A stretch of DNA of 64,000 bases from Peristeroidobacter agariperforans (GTDB lineage: Bacteria > Pseudomonadota > Gammaproteobacteria > Steroidobacterales > Steroidobacteraceae), in NCBI RefSeq assembly GCF_004138335.1, contig NZ_RYFW01000001.1, positions 124,001 to 188,000 of the forward strand, given 5' to 3'. The notes under the pieces are model-generated. The model was not told the DNA's origin. It saw nothing but the letters and a program-made list of their open reading frames with translations, and ran no database searches. The translations under genes and the position numbers were made by a program. Shown here one piece after another: positions 18,479 through 26,945 of this stretch (position 1 is its first letter; each line of letters begins with the position of its first letter).

Positions 18479-19228
18479 TTACTCGATTTTAGCGTGAGCC
18501 GTCACGTCGCGTGGCAGTCTTACGCTGAAGGTCGAGCCCTGACCCAGTTCACTTTGCAGCGCCAGCGTCCCGCCTTGTGCCTGCACCAGCTTGCTCGACA
18601 GCCACAGACCGATACCGAAGCCGCCGCTGCGTGGCGCGCTCGATGCGCGGGCGAAGCGCTGAAAGATGCGCTCGTGGTCAGCCGGCGCGATGCCGATACC
18701 ATGATCGATGACTCGCACTTCCACCCACTCAGGCTGACTTTCCAGCTCGATGCGCACCGGCTTGCCGTCGCCATAACGGATCGCGTTGGACACGAGATTG
18801 TCCAGAACCTGTTCGGTGGCCAAGTGGTCCCAAGTCCCATCGACGGGGTCGCGCAGCTCGCAATGCAGGGTCGAGCCTGCGCGCGCAGCCAGTTGCTCGT
18901 ACTTGCGAGTGCAGGCCCGCACCAGGTCGCACAGGTCGAACGCGGTTGGCTCGAGCCGCACCTGCTCGGCATTCAGGCGAGTGATCTCGAGCAGCGTGGT
19001 CGCCCGGCGCACGTAGTGGTCGACCGCCAGCTCGAGAGTTTCCAAGCCCTGGAGCAACGCGGGCGAAGCCTGCTCACGACGGGCGCGCGACAGTAACAGC
19101 TGCACTTGCCCGACGATGGGCGTCATCGGGTTGCGCAACTCGTGAGCGGCGATGGCGATGAACTCATCCCGGGCTGCGATCGCCGCGCGCAACTCATCGA
19201 TGAGGCGCTCATGATCGGCGGTGGTCAT
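18479..19228 (-). CDS. Soluble sensor histidine kinase
   Basis: A 249-residue kinase with HisKA and HATPase domains only. The phospho-acceptor is H29 in AHELRNPM. The N box (NLVSNAIRYG), G1 (DHGIGI) and G2 (GFGIGLWL) are intact. There is no membrane segment or sensing domain, only about 20 residues before the dimerisation helix, so input must come from a partner, plausibly the KaiC-like protein 31 bases downstream. The likely phosphoryl acceptor is the receiver at the end of the operon. Confidence 0.92.
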   Translation of the reverse strand: MTTADHERLIDELRAAIAARDEFIAIAAHELRNPMTPIVGQVQLLLSRARREQASPALLQGLETLELAVDHYVRRATTLLEITRLNAEQVRLEPTAFDLCDLVRACTRKYEQLAARAGSTLHCELRDPVDGTWDHLATEQVLDNLVSNAIRYGDGKPVRIELESQPEWVEVRVIDHGIGIAPADHERIFQRFARASSAPRSGGFGIGLWLSSKLVQAQGGTLALQSELGQGSTFSVRLPRDVTAHAKIE

Positions 19229-19412
19229 CCCATCTTTTTATCCTGGTAAAACGTGCGCGGGATTATAGGCAGGCGTTCTTGCAGCGCGCGCGACTTTATC
19301 GAGTCCGATGATTTCCGACAAACTCTTGGCGATTAACGCACGATACATAACCGTGAGTCTTATATGAGAATCCGGCGGTATCTCGACCCGAATGCAATGA
19401 GTTGAAGAGCGA

Positions 19413-20294
19413 ATGCCGATGTTTTCTTCGCGGCTGTGGCTACACGCCAGTCGATGCTTGTTCCTGTTCCTCGTTCCGATCGGCGCGACACACGCCGAGA
19501 CACATGCTCGGTGCGCCGAGCAGTTCGCACTACGCAGCGGCGAGCCCGGCAAGGATGTGATGTGGGTGGCGACCATCGACGAGGTCGTCAGTGCGATGCT
19601 CAGAGCGGCGAACGTGACGAGTCGGGATCGCGTAGTGGACCTTGGCTCAGGCGACGGAAAAATTCCGATCGCCGCCGCCAAGCAATTCGGCGCGCAGGCG
19701 CGCGGCATCGAATACAACCCGCAACTCGTTCAGCTCGCTGAATGTCACGCACGCGTCGAGCGCGTCGCCGACAAGGTGAGCTTCCAGCAAGGCGACATAT
19801 TCTCGACCGATTTCAGCGATGCCACCGTGGTGATGCTGTACCTGTCGCCGACCATCAATCTGAAGCTGCGCCCGACTCTGCTCGGCATGCGCCCAGGCAC
19901 GAGGATCGTGTCGAACACCTTCGACATGGCGGACTGGAAACCCGACCGGCAAGTCGAATCCAAAGTCGGCAACACGCGCGCGTTTTTATGGATCGTGCCG
20001 TCGCGAATCGAGGGCGACTGGCAGTTCGCTCAGGCCGCCGGTGAAGAATCTTTCATCTTGAAGTTGCGCCAGAATTTTCAGCGACTGGAAGCGTCGCACC
20101 CGAGTGAATCGTCTTCGACGAAATCACGCGTGGCCGTGCAAAGCGGCCGCGTGCTCGGCACGCAAGTAGAGATCGTGGTGAAAGGGCTCGACGCGCAGCC
20201 GACCACGCTGAGCGGAGAAATCGTGGGCGACAGGCTGCTGCTGGCGACGACGAACCCGGGCGCCATCCGTCGGTTTGTCGGACGACAGCTGTAA
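19413..20294 (+). CDS. Class I SAM-dependent methyltransferase with N-terminal signal peptide
   Basis: A 293-residue protein. The first ~29 residues look like a secretion signal (LFLFLVPIGATHA, cleavage after Ala). A Rossmann methyltransferase domain follows, with motif I VDLGSGDGK, an acidic end of strand 2 (GIEYNP) and the segment VMLYLSPTINLKLRP. This pattern resembles FAM173/DOT1-like protein-lysine methyltransferases. The C-terminal ~80 residues are unlike the core domain and contain a small beta-rich stretch. Export would be odd because SAM is cytoplasmic, so the segment may instead be a membrane anchor. It is monocistronic, facing a terminator-like hairpin and tRNA-Ser. Substrate unknown. 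Confidence 0.8.
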   Translation: MPMFSSRLWLHASRCLFLFLVPIGATHAETHARCAEQFALRSGEPGKDVMWVATIDEVVSAMLRAANVTSRDRVVDLGSGDGKIPIAAAKQFGAQARGIEYNPQLVQLAECHARVERVADKVSFQQGDIFSTDFSDATVVMLYLSPTINLKLRPTLLGMRPGTRIVSNTFDMADWKPDRQVESKVGNTRAFLWIVPSRIEGDWQFAQAAGEESFILKLRQNFQRLEASHPSESSSTKSRVAVQSGRVLGTQVEIVVKGLDAQPTTLSGEIVGDRLLLATTNPGAIRRFVGRQL

Positions 20295-20392
20295 CCAAAA
20301 GTAACAGCTCGGGATCGGGCAGTGAGGCCGAGTGAGGGATGACACGAAGTACATCCATGCACTTTCGCCCTTCGGGCAGCCTGAAGGCTGTG

Positions 20393-20416
20393 CAAAACGG
20401 CTGTCCTGCCGTTTTG
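20393..20416 (+). terminator. Hairpin downstream of the methyltransferase gene
   Basis: CAAAACGG and CCGTTTTG pair over 8 bases with an 8-base loop, about 100 bases past the methyltransferase stop. The T-run within the 3' arm makes a weak terminator possible. It could equally be part of a small intergenic repeat. Confidence 0.35.
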
Positions 20417-20465
20417 TCGAACCCTCGGTATCACGTTCGAAGCCCACACACGACCAGCACGAATG

Positions 20466-20492
20466 AAAAAGCCCCCTAGAAGGGGGCTTTTT
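20466..20492. terminator. Bidirectional rho-independent terminator
   Basis: AAAAAGCCCCCT, loop AGA, AGGGGGCTTTTT: a 12-base arm flanked by A and T runs on both sides. It lies just beyond the 3' end of tRNA-Ser (minus strand) and can also end transcription arriving from the methyltransferase side. Confidence 0.9.
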
Positions 20493-20502
20493 CATTTGTA
20501 TA

Positions 20503-20593
20503 TGGCGGAGAGTGAGGGATTCGAACCCTCGATGGGCTTTTGACCCATACACCCTTAGCAGGGGTGCGCCTTCGACCACTCGGCCAACTCTCC
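20503..20593 (-). tRNA. tRNA-Ser (anticodon GCT)
   Basis: On the minus strand the acceptor GGAGAGT pairs with ACTCTCC. The anticodon loop CTGCTAA gives GCT. There is a long variable arm (TGGGTC…GCCCA) typical of serine tRNAs, a T-loop TTCGAAT, and an encoded CCA. It lies downstream of csrA on the same strand, the usual gammaproteobacterial arrangement alaS–csrA–tRNA-Ser. Confidence 0.96.
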
Positions 20594-20758
20594 GGCGCCT
20601 GCCAGGGCGTAACGCCCAGGTCAGTGAAGGCCGGCAAGAATACTGGCCGAGGCCCGTTAGGTAAAGGGTCGCAACAAGAACGCTCCCACAGCGCTCAAAG
20701 CGGCCCTCGCGGAGTGGCGGGCCCCGTCACCCCGCGATCAAGCTACTGCGTGAAGATC

Positions 20759-20977
20759 TCAGGAGCCAGCGCCGGTGATCGGACGCTTCGCTGCGCCGCC
20801 GCCTGCCGCCTGTTCCTCGCGCTTGATGCGCTCGTAGATCTCTTCACGATGTACGGCAACCTCTTTCGGTGCATTCACGCCCACACGCACCTGGTTACCT
20901 TTGACGCCTAAGACGGTCACTGTGATGTCGTTACCTATCATCACGGTCTCACCGACGCGCCTTGTCAGAATCAACAT
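20759..20977 (-). CDS. csrA: Carbon storage regulator CsrA
   Basis: A 72-residue RNA-binding translational regulator that binds GGA motifs in mRNA leaders and controls carbon metabolism, motility and biofilm genes. The N-terminus [15 protein letters not shown] and the segment [18 protein letters not shown] are highly conserved, including the RNA-contacting residues L4, R6 and the VHREEI stretch. AAGGAG lies 6 bases upstream of the ATG. The last ~15 residues are a variable tail. The position between alaS and tRNA-Ser is typical. Confidence 0.97.
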   Translation of the reverse strand: MLILTRRVGETVMIGNDITVTVLGVKGNQVRVGVNAPKEVAVHREEIYERIKREEQAAGGGAAKRPITGAGS

Positions 20978-21322
20978 GGTTCGCTCCTTGCTGTCAGCCG
21001 AATGATCGAGTTGCGTTTGCCGGCGGTGGAATCACCGCCCTCCCACAGCGCACGCACTTTTCATTCGAAATCGAGAGTAGGTCAGCTGCTCGGGTAATGG
21101 GGATCGGGATTTCCCTGAATATCGAAATTACCCTCACAAGACAGACAATATATTTTTTAATATGTTCGCACTATTCAATTCTCGGCGCACCCGAATTTTC
21201 CCCAGTATCCAAAAAATCTGACTCATGGGTTTCGGACCGACATAATGCGACAGCAAAGCGAGGGGGCGCAGTAGACCAGCTCCGCTGCGGGCCTGCAGTT
21301 CGCGCAATCACGGTTGACAGTT
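20978..21322. other. csrA–alaS intergenic region
   Basis: 345 bases without a believable gene. An AT-rich stretch around 21121–21200 stands out from the GC-rich surroundings and probably carries a csrA promoter, as csrA usually has its own promoters. I could not fix specific –35/–10 boxes. Confidence 0.45.
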
Positions 21323-23974
21323 TCAGGCTGACTTTGCCGTAACTTTGGATTCGATCCAGGCCACGACTCCAGCCAACGCATCATCCAGCTTCGCTGGATC
21401 GTTGCCACCCGCTTGCGCCATGTCCGCGCGACCGCCGCCGCGACCACCGACTTGTTGCGCAACAAAGTTAACTAAATCGCCGGCCTTCACCCGCGACGTC
21501 TGATCTGCTGTCACGCCTGCGATCAACACGACCTTGTTCGCGTCGTCCACCGACGCCAGCACAATGGCTGCCGAGCGCAGTTTGTTCTTCAGCTGATCCA
21601 CCGCGTCGCGCAGGGCCGGCGCATCCGCGCCGTCGACTCGCGTCGCGACAACCTTCAAACCACCGACATCGACCGCACCGCTCGTGAGGTCGTTGCCTTG
21701 TCCACTGGCGAGCTTGGACTTGAGCGCCGCCACTTCCTTCTCAAGCTTGCGGCTACGGTCCAGCAGCTGTCGGACTTTGTCCTCGACATCGTCACGTCCG
21801 GCTTTCACCAGCGAGGCCACGTCACGCAGCACGCGATCGGTTTGCGAAACCCATTCATAAGCGCCCTGTCCCGTGACAGCTTCTATGCGCCGAATGCCTG
21901 CGGCCACGCCGCCTTCGCTAACAATCTTGAACAGGCCAATGTCGCCTGCACGGCTTACATGGGTGCCGCCGCACAATTCGGTGGAAAACCCGCCGAAGCT
22001 CAGCACGCGCACTTCATCCTCATACTTCTCGCCGAACAGAGCCATTGCCCCTGAGGCCACTGCGGCGTCATAGGGCATCAGCCGGGTTTCCGCGGGCGCA
22101 TTGGCGCGAATCTCCACGTTCACCAACTCTTCGATCTGCTTCAATTCTTCGGGCGTCACCGCCGCGAAGTGCGCGAAGTCGAAGCGCAAGCGATCGGGCG
22201 CGACCAATGAACCTTTCTGAGTGACATGGGTGCCCAGAACTTTGCGCAGCGCTGCGTGCAGCAGATGCGTGGCCGAATGATTCGCCATCGTCGCGCGACG
22301 ACGCTCTCCATTCACGCGCGCCTCGATGCGAGCACCGACGCGCAACTCACCTGCTTTCATGCGGCCGACATGCGCGAACGCGCTACCGACCTTCAGAGTA
22401 TCGGCTACATCGAACTCGACACTAGGACCGGCCAGCACACCGGTATCGCCCACCTGGCCGCCGCTCTCCGCATAGAACGGCGTGTGATCGAGAACGACCT
22501 GCCCTTCCTCACCCGCGCGCAGCACATCGACGCGCTCCTTGCCACGGAGCAACGCGACTACAGTGCCTGCGTCGACCAGGTTTTCGTACCCACTAAAGTT
22601 GGTCTTGTCATCCAGCGAAACGCCGGCGCGCAGATCGACGCCGAACTTGCTCGCGGCCTTGCTCGTGTCACGCTGAACCTGCATGGCCTGCTCGAAGCCG
22701 GGCTCATCGATCGTGAGGCCGCGCTCGCGCGCGATATCCGCTGTGAGATCCGAGGGGAAACCAAACGTGTCGTACAGGCGGAACACCGTCTCGCCCGGAA
22801 TTTCTTTTTTGCCGCCGAGTCCGGCGATTGCCTGATCCAGCAGCACCATGCCCTGCGATAGCGTCTCGGCGAAGCGCTCTTCCTCCTGCTTCAGTACGCG
22901 CTCGATCTGCGCTCGCTGAGTGCGCAACTCGGGATAAGCCTCGCCCATCTCTTTTTCGAGCGCAGCCACCAGCGTGTAGAAGAACGGCTGCGTCTGGCCG
23001 AGCTTGTAACCGTGACGGATCGCGCGACGAATGATGCGACGGAGCACATAGCCGCGGCCCTCGTTCGATGGGAACACACCATCGGACACGAGAAACGAAC
23101 ATGCACGAATATGATCGGCGATGACGCGCAGTGAGCTCGAAGACAAATCTCGGGTCTTGGTCGCGTCGGCCGCGGCCTTGATGAGATTGACGAACATGTC
23201 GATCTCGTAGTTCGAGTGCACGCCCTGCATGACAGCGGCAGTGCGCTCGAGACCCATGCCGGTATCGACCGAGGGCTTGGGCAGCGGCGTGAGCTTGCCC
23301 TCCTCGGAACGATCGAACTGCATGAACACCAGATTCCAAATTTCGATCCAGCGGTCGCCGTCCGCATCCGGCGAGCCCGGCGGGCCGCCAGGGATGTGCG
23401 CGCCGTGATCGTAGAAGATTTCCGAGCAGGGGCCGCACGGACCAGTCTCGCCCATCTGCCAGAAGTTGTCCGAGCCGCCGCCCGGCTTGTCGCCGATACG
23501 CACGATGCGCTCCGCAGGCACCCCGACATCCTTTAGCCAGATGTCATAGGCCTCATCGTCGGTGTGATACACCGTCACCATCAGACGCTGCGGATCGATG
23601 CCGAGATACTGCTTGCCGGTGACGAAATCCCAAGCGAAGCGGATCGCGTCGCGCTTGAAGTAATCGCCGAAGCTGAAGTTGCCGAGCATCTCAAAGAAGG
23701 TGTGATGCCGGGCCGTGTAGCCGACGTTCTCGAGATCGTTGTGCTTGCCACCCGCGCGCACGCAGCGCTGCGAGCTGGCCGCGCGGCTGTAGCTACGCTT
23801 GTCCTTGCCTAAAAATACGTCCTTGAACTGCACCATGCCGGCGTTGGTGAACAGCAGCGTCGGGTCGTTGCCCGGCACCAATGAGCTGGAGGCCACGACC
23901 TGGTGGCCACGCTCGCGGAAAAAATTGAGGAACAGCGCGCGAAGGTCGGCGCTCGACAGGCGCTTGGCAGTCAT
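21323..23974 (-). CDS. alaS: Alanyl-tRNA synthetase
   Basis: Charges tRNA-Ala; class II synthetase of 883 residues, normal length. The N-terminal catalytic domain shows [16 protein letters not shown] and [16 protein letters not shown]. The editing domain carries NHSATHLLH and [13 protein letters not shown], whose His and Cys residues bind zinc for deacylation of mischarged Ser/Gly. The C-terminal oligomerisation domain is complete ([12 protein letters not shown]). It lies downstream of recX on the same strand, the canonical recA–recX–alaS order. Confidence 0.98.
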   Translation of the reverse strand: MTAKRLSSADLRALFLNFFRERGHQVVASSSLVPGNDPTLLFTNAGMVQFKDVFLGKDKRSYSRAASSQRCVRAGGKHNDLENVGYTARHHTFFEMLGNFSFGDYFKRDAIRFAWDFVTGKQYLGIDPQRLMVTVYHTDDEAYDIWLKDVGVPAERIVRIGDKPGGGSDNFWQMGETGPCGPCSEIFYDHGAHIPGGPPGSPDADGDRWIEIWNLVFMQFDRSEEGKLTPLPKPSVDTGMGLERTAAVMQGVHSNYEIDMFVNLIKAAADATKTRDLSSSSLRVIADHIRACSFLVSDGVFPSNEGRGYVLRRIIRRAIRHGYKLGQTQPFFYTLVAALEKEMGEAYPELRTQRAQIERVLKQEEERFAETLSQGMVLLDQAIAGLGGKKEIPGETVFRLYDTFGFPSDLTADIARERGLTIDEPGFEQAMQVQRDTSKAASKFGVDLRAGVSLDDKTNFSGYENLVDAGTVVALLRGKERVDVLRAGEEGQVVLDHTPFYAESGGQVGDTGVLAGPSVEFDVADTLKVGSAFAHVGRMKAGELRVGARIEARVNGERRRATMANHSATHLLHAALRKVLGTHVTQKGSLVAPDRLRFDFAHFAAVTPEELKQIEELVNVEIRANAPAETRLMPYDAAVASGAMALFGEKYEDEVRVLSFGGFSTELCGGTHVSRAGDIGLFKIVSEGGVAAGIRRIEAVTGQGAYEWVSQTDRVLRDVASLVKAGRDDVEDKVRQLLDRSRKLEKEVAALKSKLASGQGNDLTSGAVDVGGLKVVATRVDGADAPALRDAVDQLKNKLRSAAIVLASVDDANKVVLIAGVTADQTSRVKAGDLVNFVAQQVGGRGGGRADMAQAGGNDPAKLDDALAGVVAWIESKVTAKSA

Positions 23975-24020
23975 GAGGAACCGTCAGGAATGATCCGGAT
24001 CGAATCCTCCGCCCGGATGG

Positions 24021-24599
24021 CTAATCCCTTGCTGGCTCGTCGTCCAAGTCAGGATCGAACTTCAGGGCGGCGCGGATTTGATCGCTGTTAAAACCGCGAT
24101 ATTGAAGGAAGCGCGCCTGCTTTGCACGTTCAGCGGCGGACCGGGGTAATTCCGCGCCGAACTTGCGGCGCCGGACCTCGGCCGCCAGTCCGTTCCAATC
24201 CTGCTGGCCGCCGGCCATTTCCTGCTGAATCTGCGTGTCCGTAATACCTTGCTGACGCAATTCGGCTCGGATCCGCACCGGCCCCTGGCCACGGCGCGCG
24301 TGATGGTGGACATAATTCGCGGCGAAGCGCTCGTCCGAGACCCACTTCTTCTTGCCCAGCTTCTCGAGGACCGTGGCGATGTTCGCCTCGGGATAGCCCT
24401 TCGAGGCGAGTTTGCGCTTCAACTCCTCGGTGGAATGCTCACGCCGCGACAGTAAGCGCACCGCGGCAGCTTCGACTTCCTTGTCCTGCTTTTTGGCGCG
24501 CTCGGCGCGCTCCTCAGGAGTGAGCGCTTCGTCGTCGGCCGCAGGCAGACCTGCGGCCTCGAACAACTGGCGTGTGCGACTGGTCTTAGACCGCCTCAC
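24021..24599 (-). CDS. recX: Regulatory protein RecX
   Basis: A 192-residue inhibitor of RecA filament growth. It shows the RecX helical repeats ([57 protein letters not shown]). The start overlaps the end of recA by 14 bases, so production is coupled to recA. An N-terminal extension of about 45 charged residues precedes the conserved core. Confidence 0.94.
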   Translation of the reverse strand: MRRSKTSRTRQLFEAAGLPAADDEALTPEERAERAKKQDKEVEAAAVRLLSRREHSTEELKRKLASKGYPEANIATVLEKLGKKKWVSDERFAANYVHHHARRGQGPVRIRAELRQQGITDTQIQQEMAGGQQDWNGLAAEVRRRKFGAELPRSAAERAKQARFLQYRGFNSDQIRAALKFDPDLDDEPARD

Positions 24600-25605
24600 C
24601 CTTCACTGCCTTGGTATCCGGCAACAGCTTTTCGCGGATCTTGCCTTCGATCTCGCGAGCGATCTCGGGATTGTTCTGGAGGAACGTGCGCGCGTTCTCC
24701 TTACCCTGGCCGATGCGCTCGCCGTTGTAGCTGTACCAGGACCCCGACTTCTCGACCAGGCCCTGCAACACGCCGATATCGATGATTTCGCCGTTACGCG
24801 AAATGCCCTGGCCGTACATGATTTCGAACTCAGCCTCGCGGAACGGCGGCGCGACCTTGTTCTTGACCACTTTGACGCGCGTCTGGTTGCCGACCACTTC
24901 CTCGCCGTTCTTGATGGCGCCGATGCGACGGATGTCCAGGCGCACCGACGAATAGAACTTCAGCGCGTTACCGCCGGTGGTGGTTTCGGGGTTGCCGAAC
25001 ATCACGCCGATCTTCATACGGATCTGGTTGATGAAGATGACGATGGTGTTGGAGCGCTTGATGTTGCCGGTGAGCTTACGCAGCGCCTGCGACATCAGTC
25101 GGGCCTGCAAGCCGACGTGCGCGTCGCCCATCTCGCCTTCGATTTCGGCCTTCGGCGTCAGCGCCGCGACCGAGTCGACGACGATCACATCGACCGCGCT
25201 GGAGCGGACCAGCATGTCCGTGATTTCCAGAGCCTGTTCGCCCGTGTCGGGCTGCGACACCAGCAGTTCCTGCACGTTCACGCCGAGCTTCTCGGCATAC
25301 ACCGGATCGAGCGCGTGCTCCGCGTCGACGAACGCGGCCGTGCCGCCAGCGCGCTGCGCTTCGGCGATGACCTGCAGGGTCAGCGTGGTTTTACCCGAGG
25401 ACTCCGGGCCGTAGATCTCGATGACTCGGCCGCGGGGCAGACCGCCTACGCCGAGCGCGATGTCCAGGCCCAGCGAGCCGGTGGAAACCGCTTCCACATC
25501 GTAAGTGGCGCTCGCGTCGCCCAGACGCATGACCGAGCCCTTGCCGAATTGCTTCTCGATCTGGCCGAGCGCGGCGACTAGCGCCTTCTTACGATTTTCT
25601 TCCAT
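24586..25605 (-). CDS. recA: Recombinase RecA
   Basis: DNA strand-exchange recombinase and SOS co-protease, 339 residues. Walker A (GPESSGKTT) is near residue 66. Other conserved blocks include [16 protein letters not shown] and the loop regions around [17 protein letters not shown] consensus LexA box lies 84 bases upstream of the start codon, indicating SOS control. recX follows with overlap. Confidence 0.99.
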   Translation of the reverse strand: MEENRKKALVAALGQIEKQFGKGSVMRLGDASATYDVEAVSTGSLGLDIALGVGGLPRGRVIEIYGPESSGKTTLTLQVIAEAQRAGGTAAFVDAEHALDPVYAEKLGVNVQELLVSQPDTGEQALEITDMLVRSSAVDVIVVDSVAALTPKAEIEGEMGDAHVGLQARLMSQALRKLTGNIKRSNTIVIFINQIRMKIGVMFGNPETTTGGNALKFYSSVRLDIRRIGAIKNGEEVVGNQTRVKVVKNKVAPPFREAEFEIMYGQGISRNGEIIDIGVLQGLVEKSGSWYSYNGERIGQGKENARTFLQNNPEIAREIEGKIREKLLPDTKAVKGEAV

Positions 25606-25688
25606 CGGAGGGACCTGTGTTGATTAGTGGTAACTCAGTTGACCGTGGCCAGTATTTTACAAACCGGACGACCGAAACTGGGGGATAT

Positions 25689-25704
25689 CTGTATATTTGC
25701 ACAG
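25689..25704 (-). promoter_or_regulatory. LexA-binding SOS box of recA
   Basis: CTGTGCAAATATACAG on the minus strand matches CTGT-N8-ACAG exactly, the gammaproteobacterial LexA operator. It sits in the recA–thpR gap, in position to control recA and, by overlap, recX. Confidence 0.9.
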
Positions 25705-25735
25705 TTAATCGCGATCCGCCACTGTCGGATCCGTG

Positions 25736-26281
25736 CTAGGCGCTCATTCTAAGCGGCCAGCGCTCCAGAACAGAGTAATGCGAGCCGCCGGCGCCGCGCA
25801 CCGACTCGACCAGCACGTATTCCTTCACCTGCTGAAGCAACGGTTCGATGGTCTGAATCGGGCGGACTCGTGGCAGGTCGCGCGCCAGTGTGATGTGCGG
25901 GCTATACGGGCGTTCGTCCAGTTGTTTCAACTGGCTACGCAGGCTGGCGCGGAGCCGCTCTGCCAGATCGATCGCGGCCGCCGGCGGCGTCGACGAGGTC
26001 AGGCACAGCACTTTGCGCCCCCACGACTCGATGCCATCGAAGGCGAGCTGGAACGCCGGGCCGCCGGCCAGGCTCGCTCCGGCTTGCTGAATGGCTGGAA
26101 ATTTCTCGGCCGCAATCTGGCCGAGAAATAACAAGGTGACGTGGAAATTCCGCGGCGGTATCGGCCGTCCGCCGCTGGCGCAAACCACAGGGAGCGCGGT
26201 CGCCTCGATCTGCGCTCGAAATTCATCGCTGGGCCACAGCGCGAAAAACAGCCGTCGGCTGTCCCGCTGGGGCGCGGACAT
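25736..26281 (-). CDS. thpR: RNA 2',3'-cyclic phosphodiesterase (2H/LigT family)
   Basis: A 181-residue 2H phosphoesterase that opens 2',3'-cyclic phosphates on RNA ends. Both catalytic motifs are present: H47-V-T-L and H129-I-T-L. The start ATG at 26281 overlaps the pncC stop (TGATG). The frame is open further upstream to 26698, but that part lies antisense-free within pncC in another frame and is not homologous, so I reject it. It is co-transcribed with pncC upstream of recA. Confidence 0.92.
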   Translation of the reverse strand: MSAPQRDSRRLFFALWPSDEFRAQIEATALPVVCASGGRPIPPRNFHVTLLFLGQIAAEKFPAIQQAGASLAGGPAFQLAFDGIESWGRKVLCLTSSTPPAAAIDLAERLRASLRSQLKQLDERPYSPHITLARDLPRVRPIQTIEPLLQQVKEYVLVESVRGAGGSHYSVLERWPLRMSA

Positions 26282-26796
26282 CAGAGCTTCCGTTGCAGCA
26301 GACTCAACTCGCGCAGCGCCCTGGCTACGGACTGCCGGCGAATTGCCTCGCGATCTCCGGTGAATGTCTCGAGCGCGACCCGGGTCTCGATTTGATGGTC
26401 CTCTTTCCAGGCCCACGCGAACCACACCGTGCCGATCGGCTTGCCCGGCTGCGCGCCCGCGGGGCCGGCAATTCCCGTCACCGCCAACGCAATGTGACCG
26501 CCGAGTGCTTCCAGCGCGCCAATCGCCATCTCTCGCGCCGTCGCCTCGCTGACCGCGCCGTGTGACGCGAGCGTCGATGGCCGCACGCCGAGCAAGGATT
26601 GCTTCAGCGCGTTGCTGTAAGCCACCACGCCGCCGTCGTACCAAGCCGAGCTGCCCGCGATATCGGTCAACAACTTGGCCACCCAGCCGCCGGTGCACGA
26701 TTCCGCGGTCACCAGGCGCCGCTCGGCGTCCAGCAGGTCCGCGCCCGCCTGGGTGGCCAGGCGCTTCAAGTCCTCGTCGCTAGTCATGCCACGCAT
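26281..26796 (-). CDS. pncC: Nicotinamide-nucleotide amidohydrolase PncC (CinA C-terminal family)
   Basis: Hydrolyses nicotinamide mononucleotide to nicotinate mononucleotide in pyridine nucleotide recycling; 171 residues, the stand-alone CinA C-terminal form. Motifs are RLVTAESCTGGWVAKLLTD and ALAVTGIAGPAG. It may start at ATG 26796 or three codons later (MTSDED). It is divergent from mutS and overlaps thpR by one base, in the conserved mutS / pncC / recA neighbourhood. Confidence 0.94.
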   Translation of the reverse strand: MRGMTSDEDLKRLATQAGADLLDAERRLVTAESCTGGWVAKLLTDIAGSSAWYDGGVVAYSNALKQSLLGVRPSTLASHGAVSEATAREMAIGALEALGGHIALAVTGIAGPAGAQPGKPIGTVWFAWAWKEDHQIETRVALETFTGDREAIRRQSVARALRELSLLQRKL

Positions 26797-26945
26797 GCTT
26801 CAGGGTCCTGGGGATGAACGTCAAGCTGGGCATATCCGGATTCGCGCAGGCACAATTCCGTCCTTTGTCGCCCGGACCCCGGCCCCTTTCGGCCGGCGGC
26901 CCGATCTGCCTTCCATAGCGTCATAAAGAGTTACTCACTTAAGCG

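Noticed and set aside
20340-20420. Small RNA gene between the methyltransferase gene and tRNA-Ser
   Set aside because: Two short hairpins are seen, but no promoter or conserved structure could be supported.
26282-26698. N-terminal extension of the 2',3'-cyclic phosphodiesterase
   Set aside because: It lies in another frame of pncC; the family N-terminus starts at ATG 26281.
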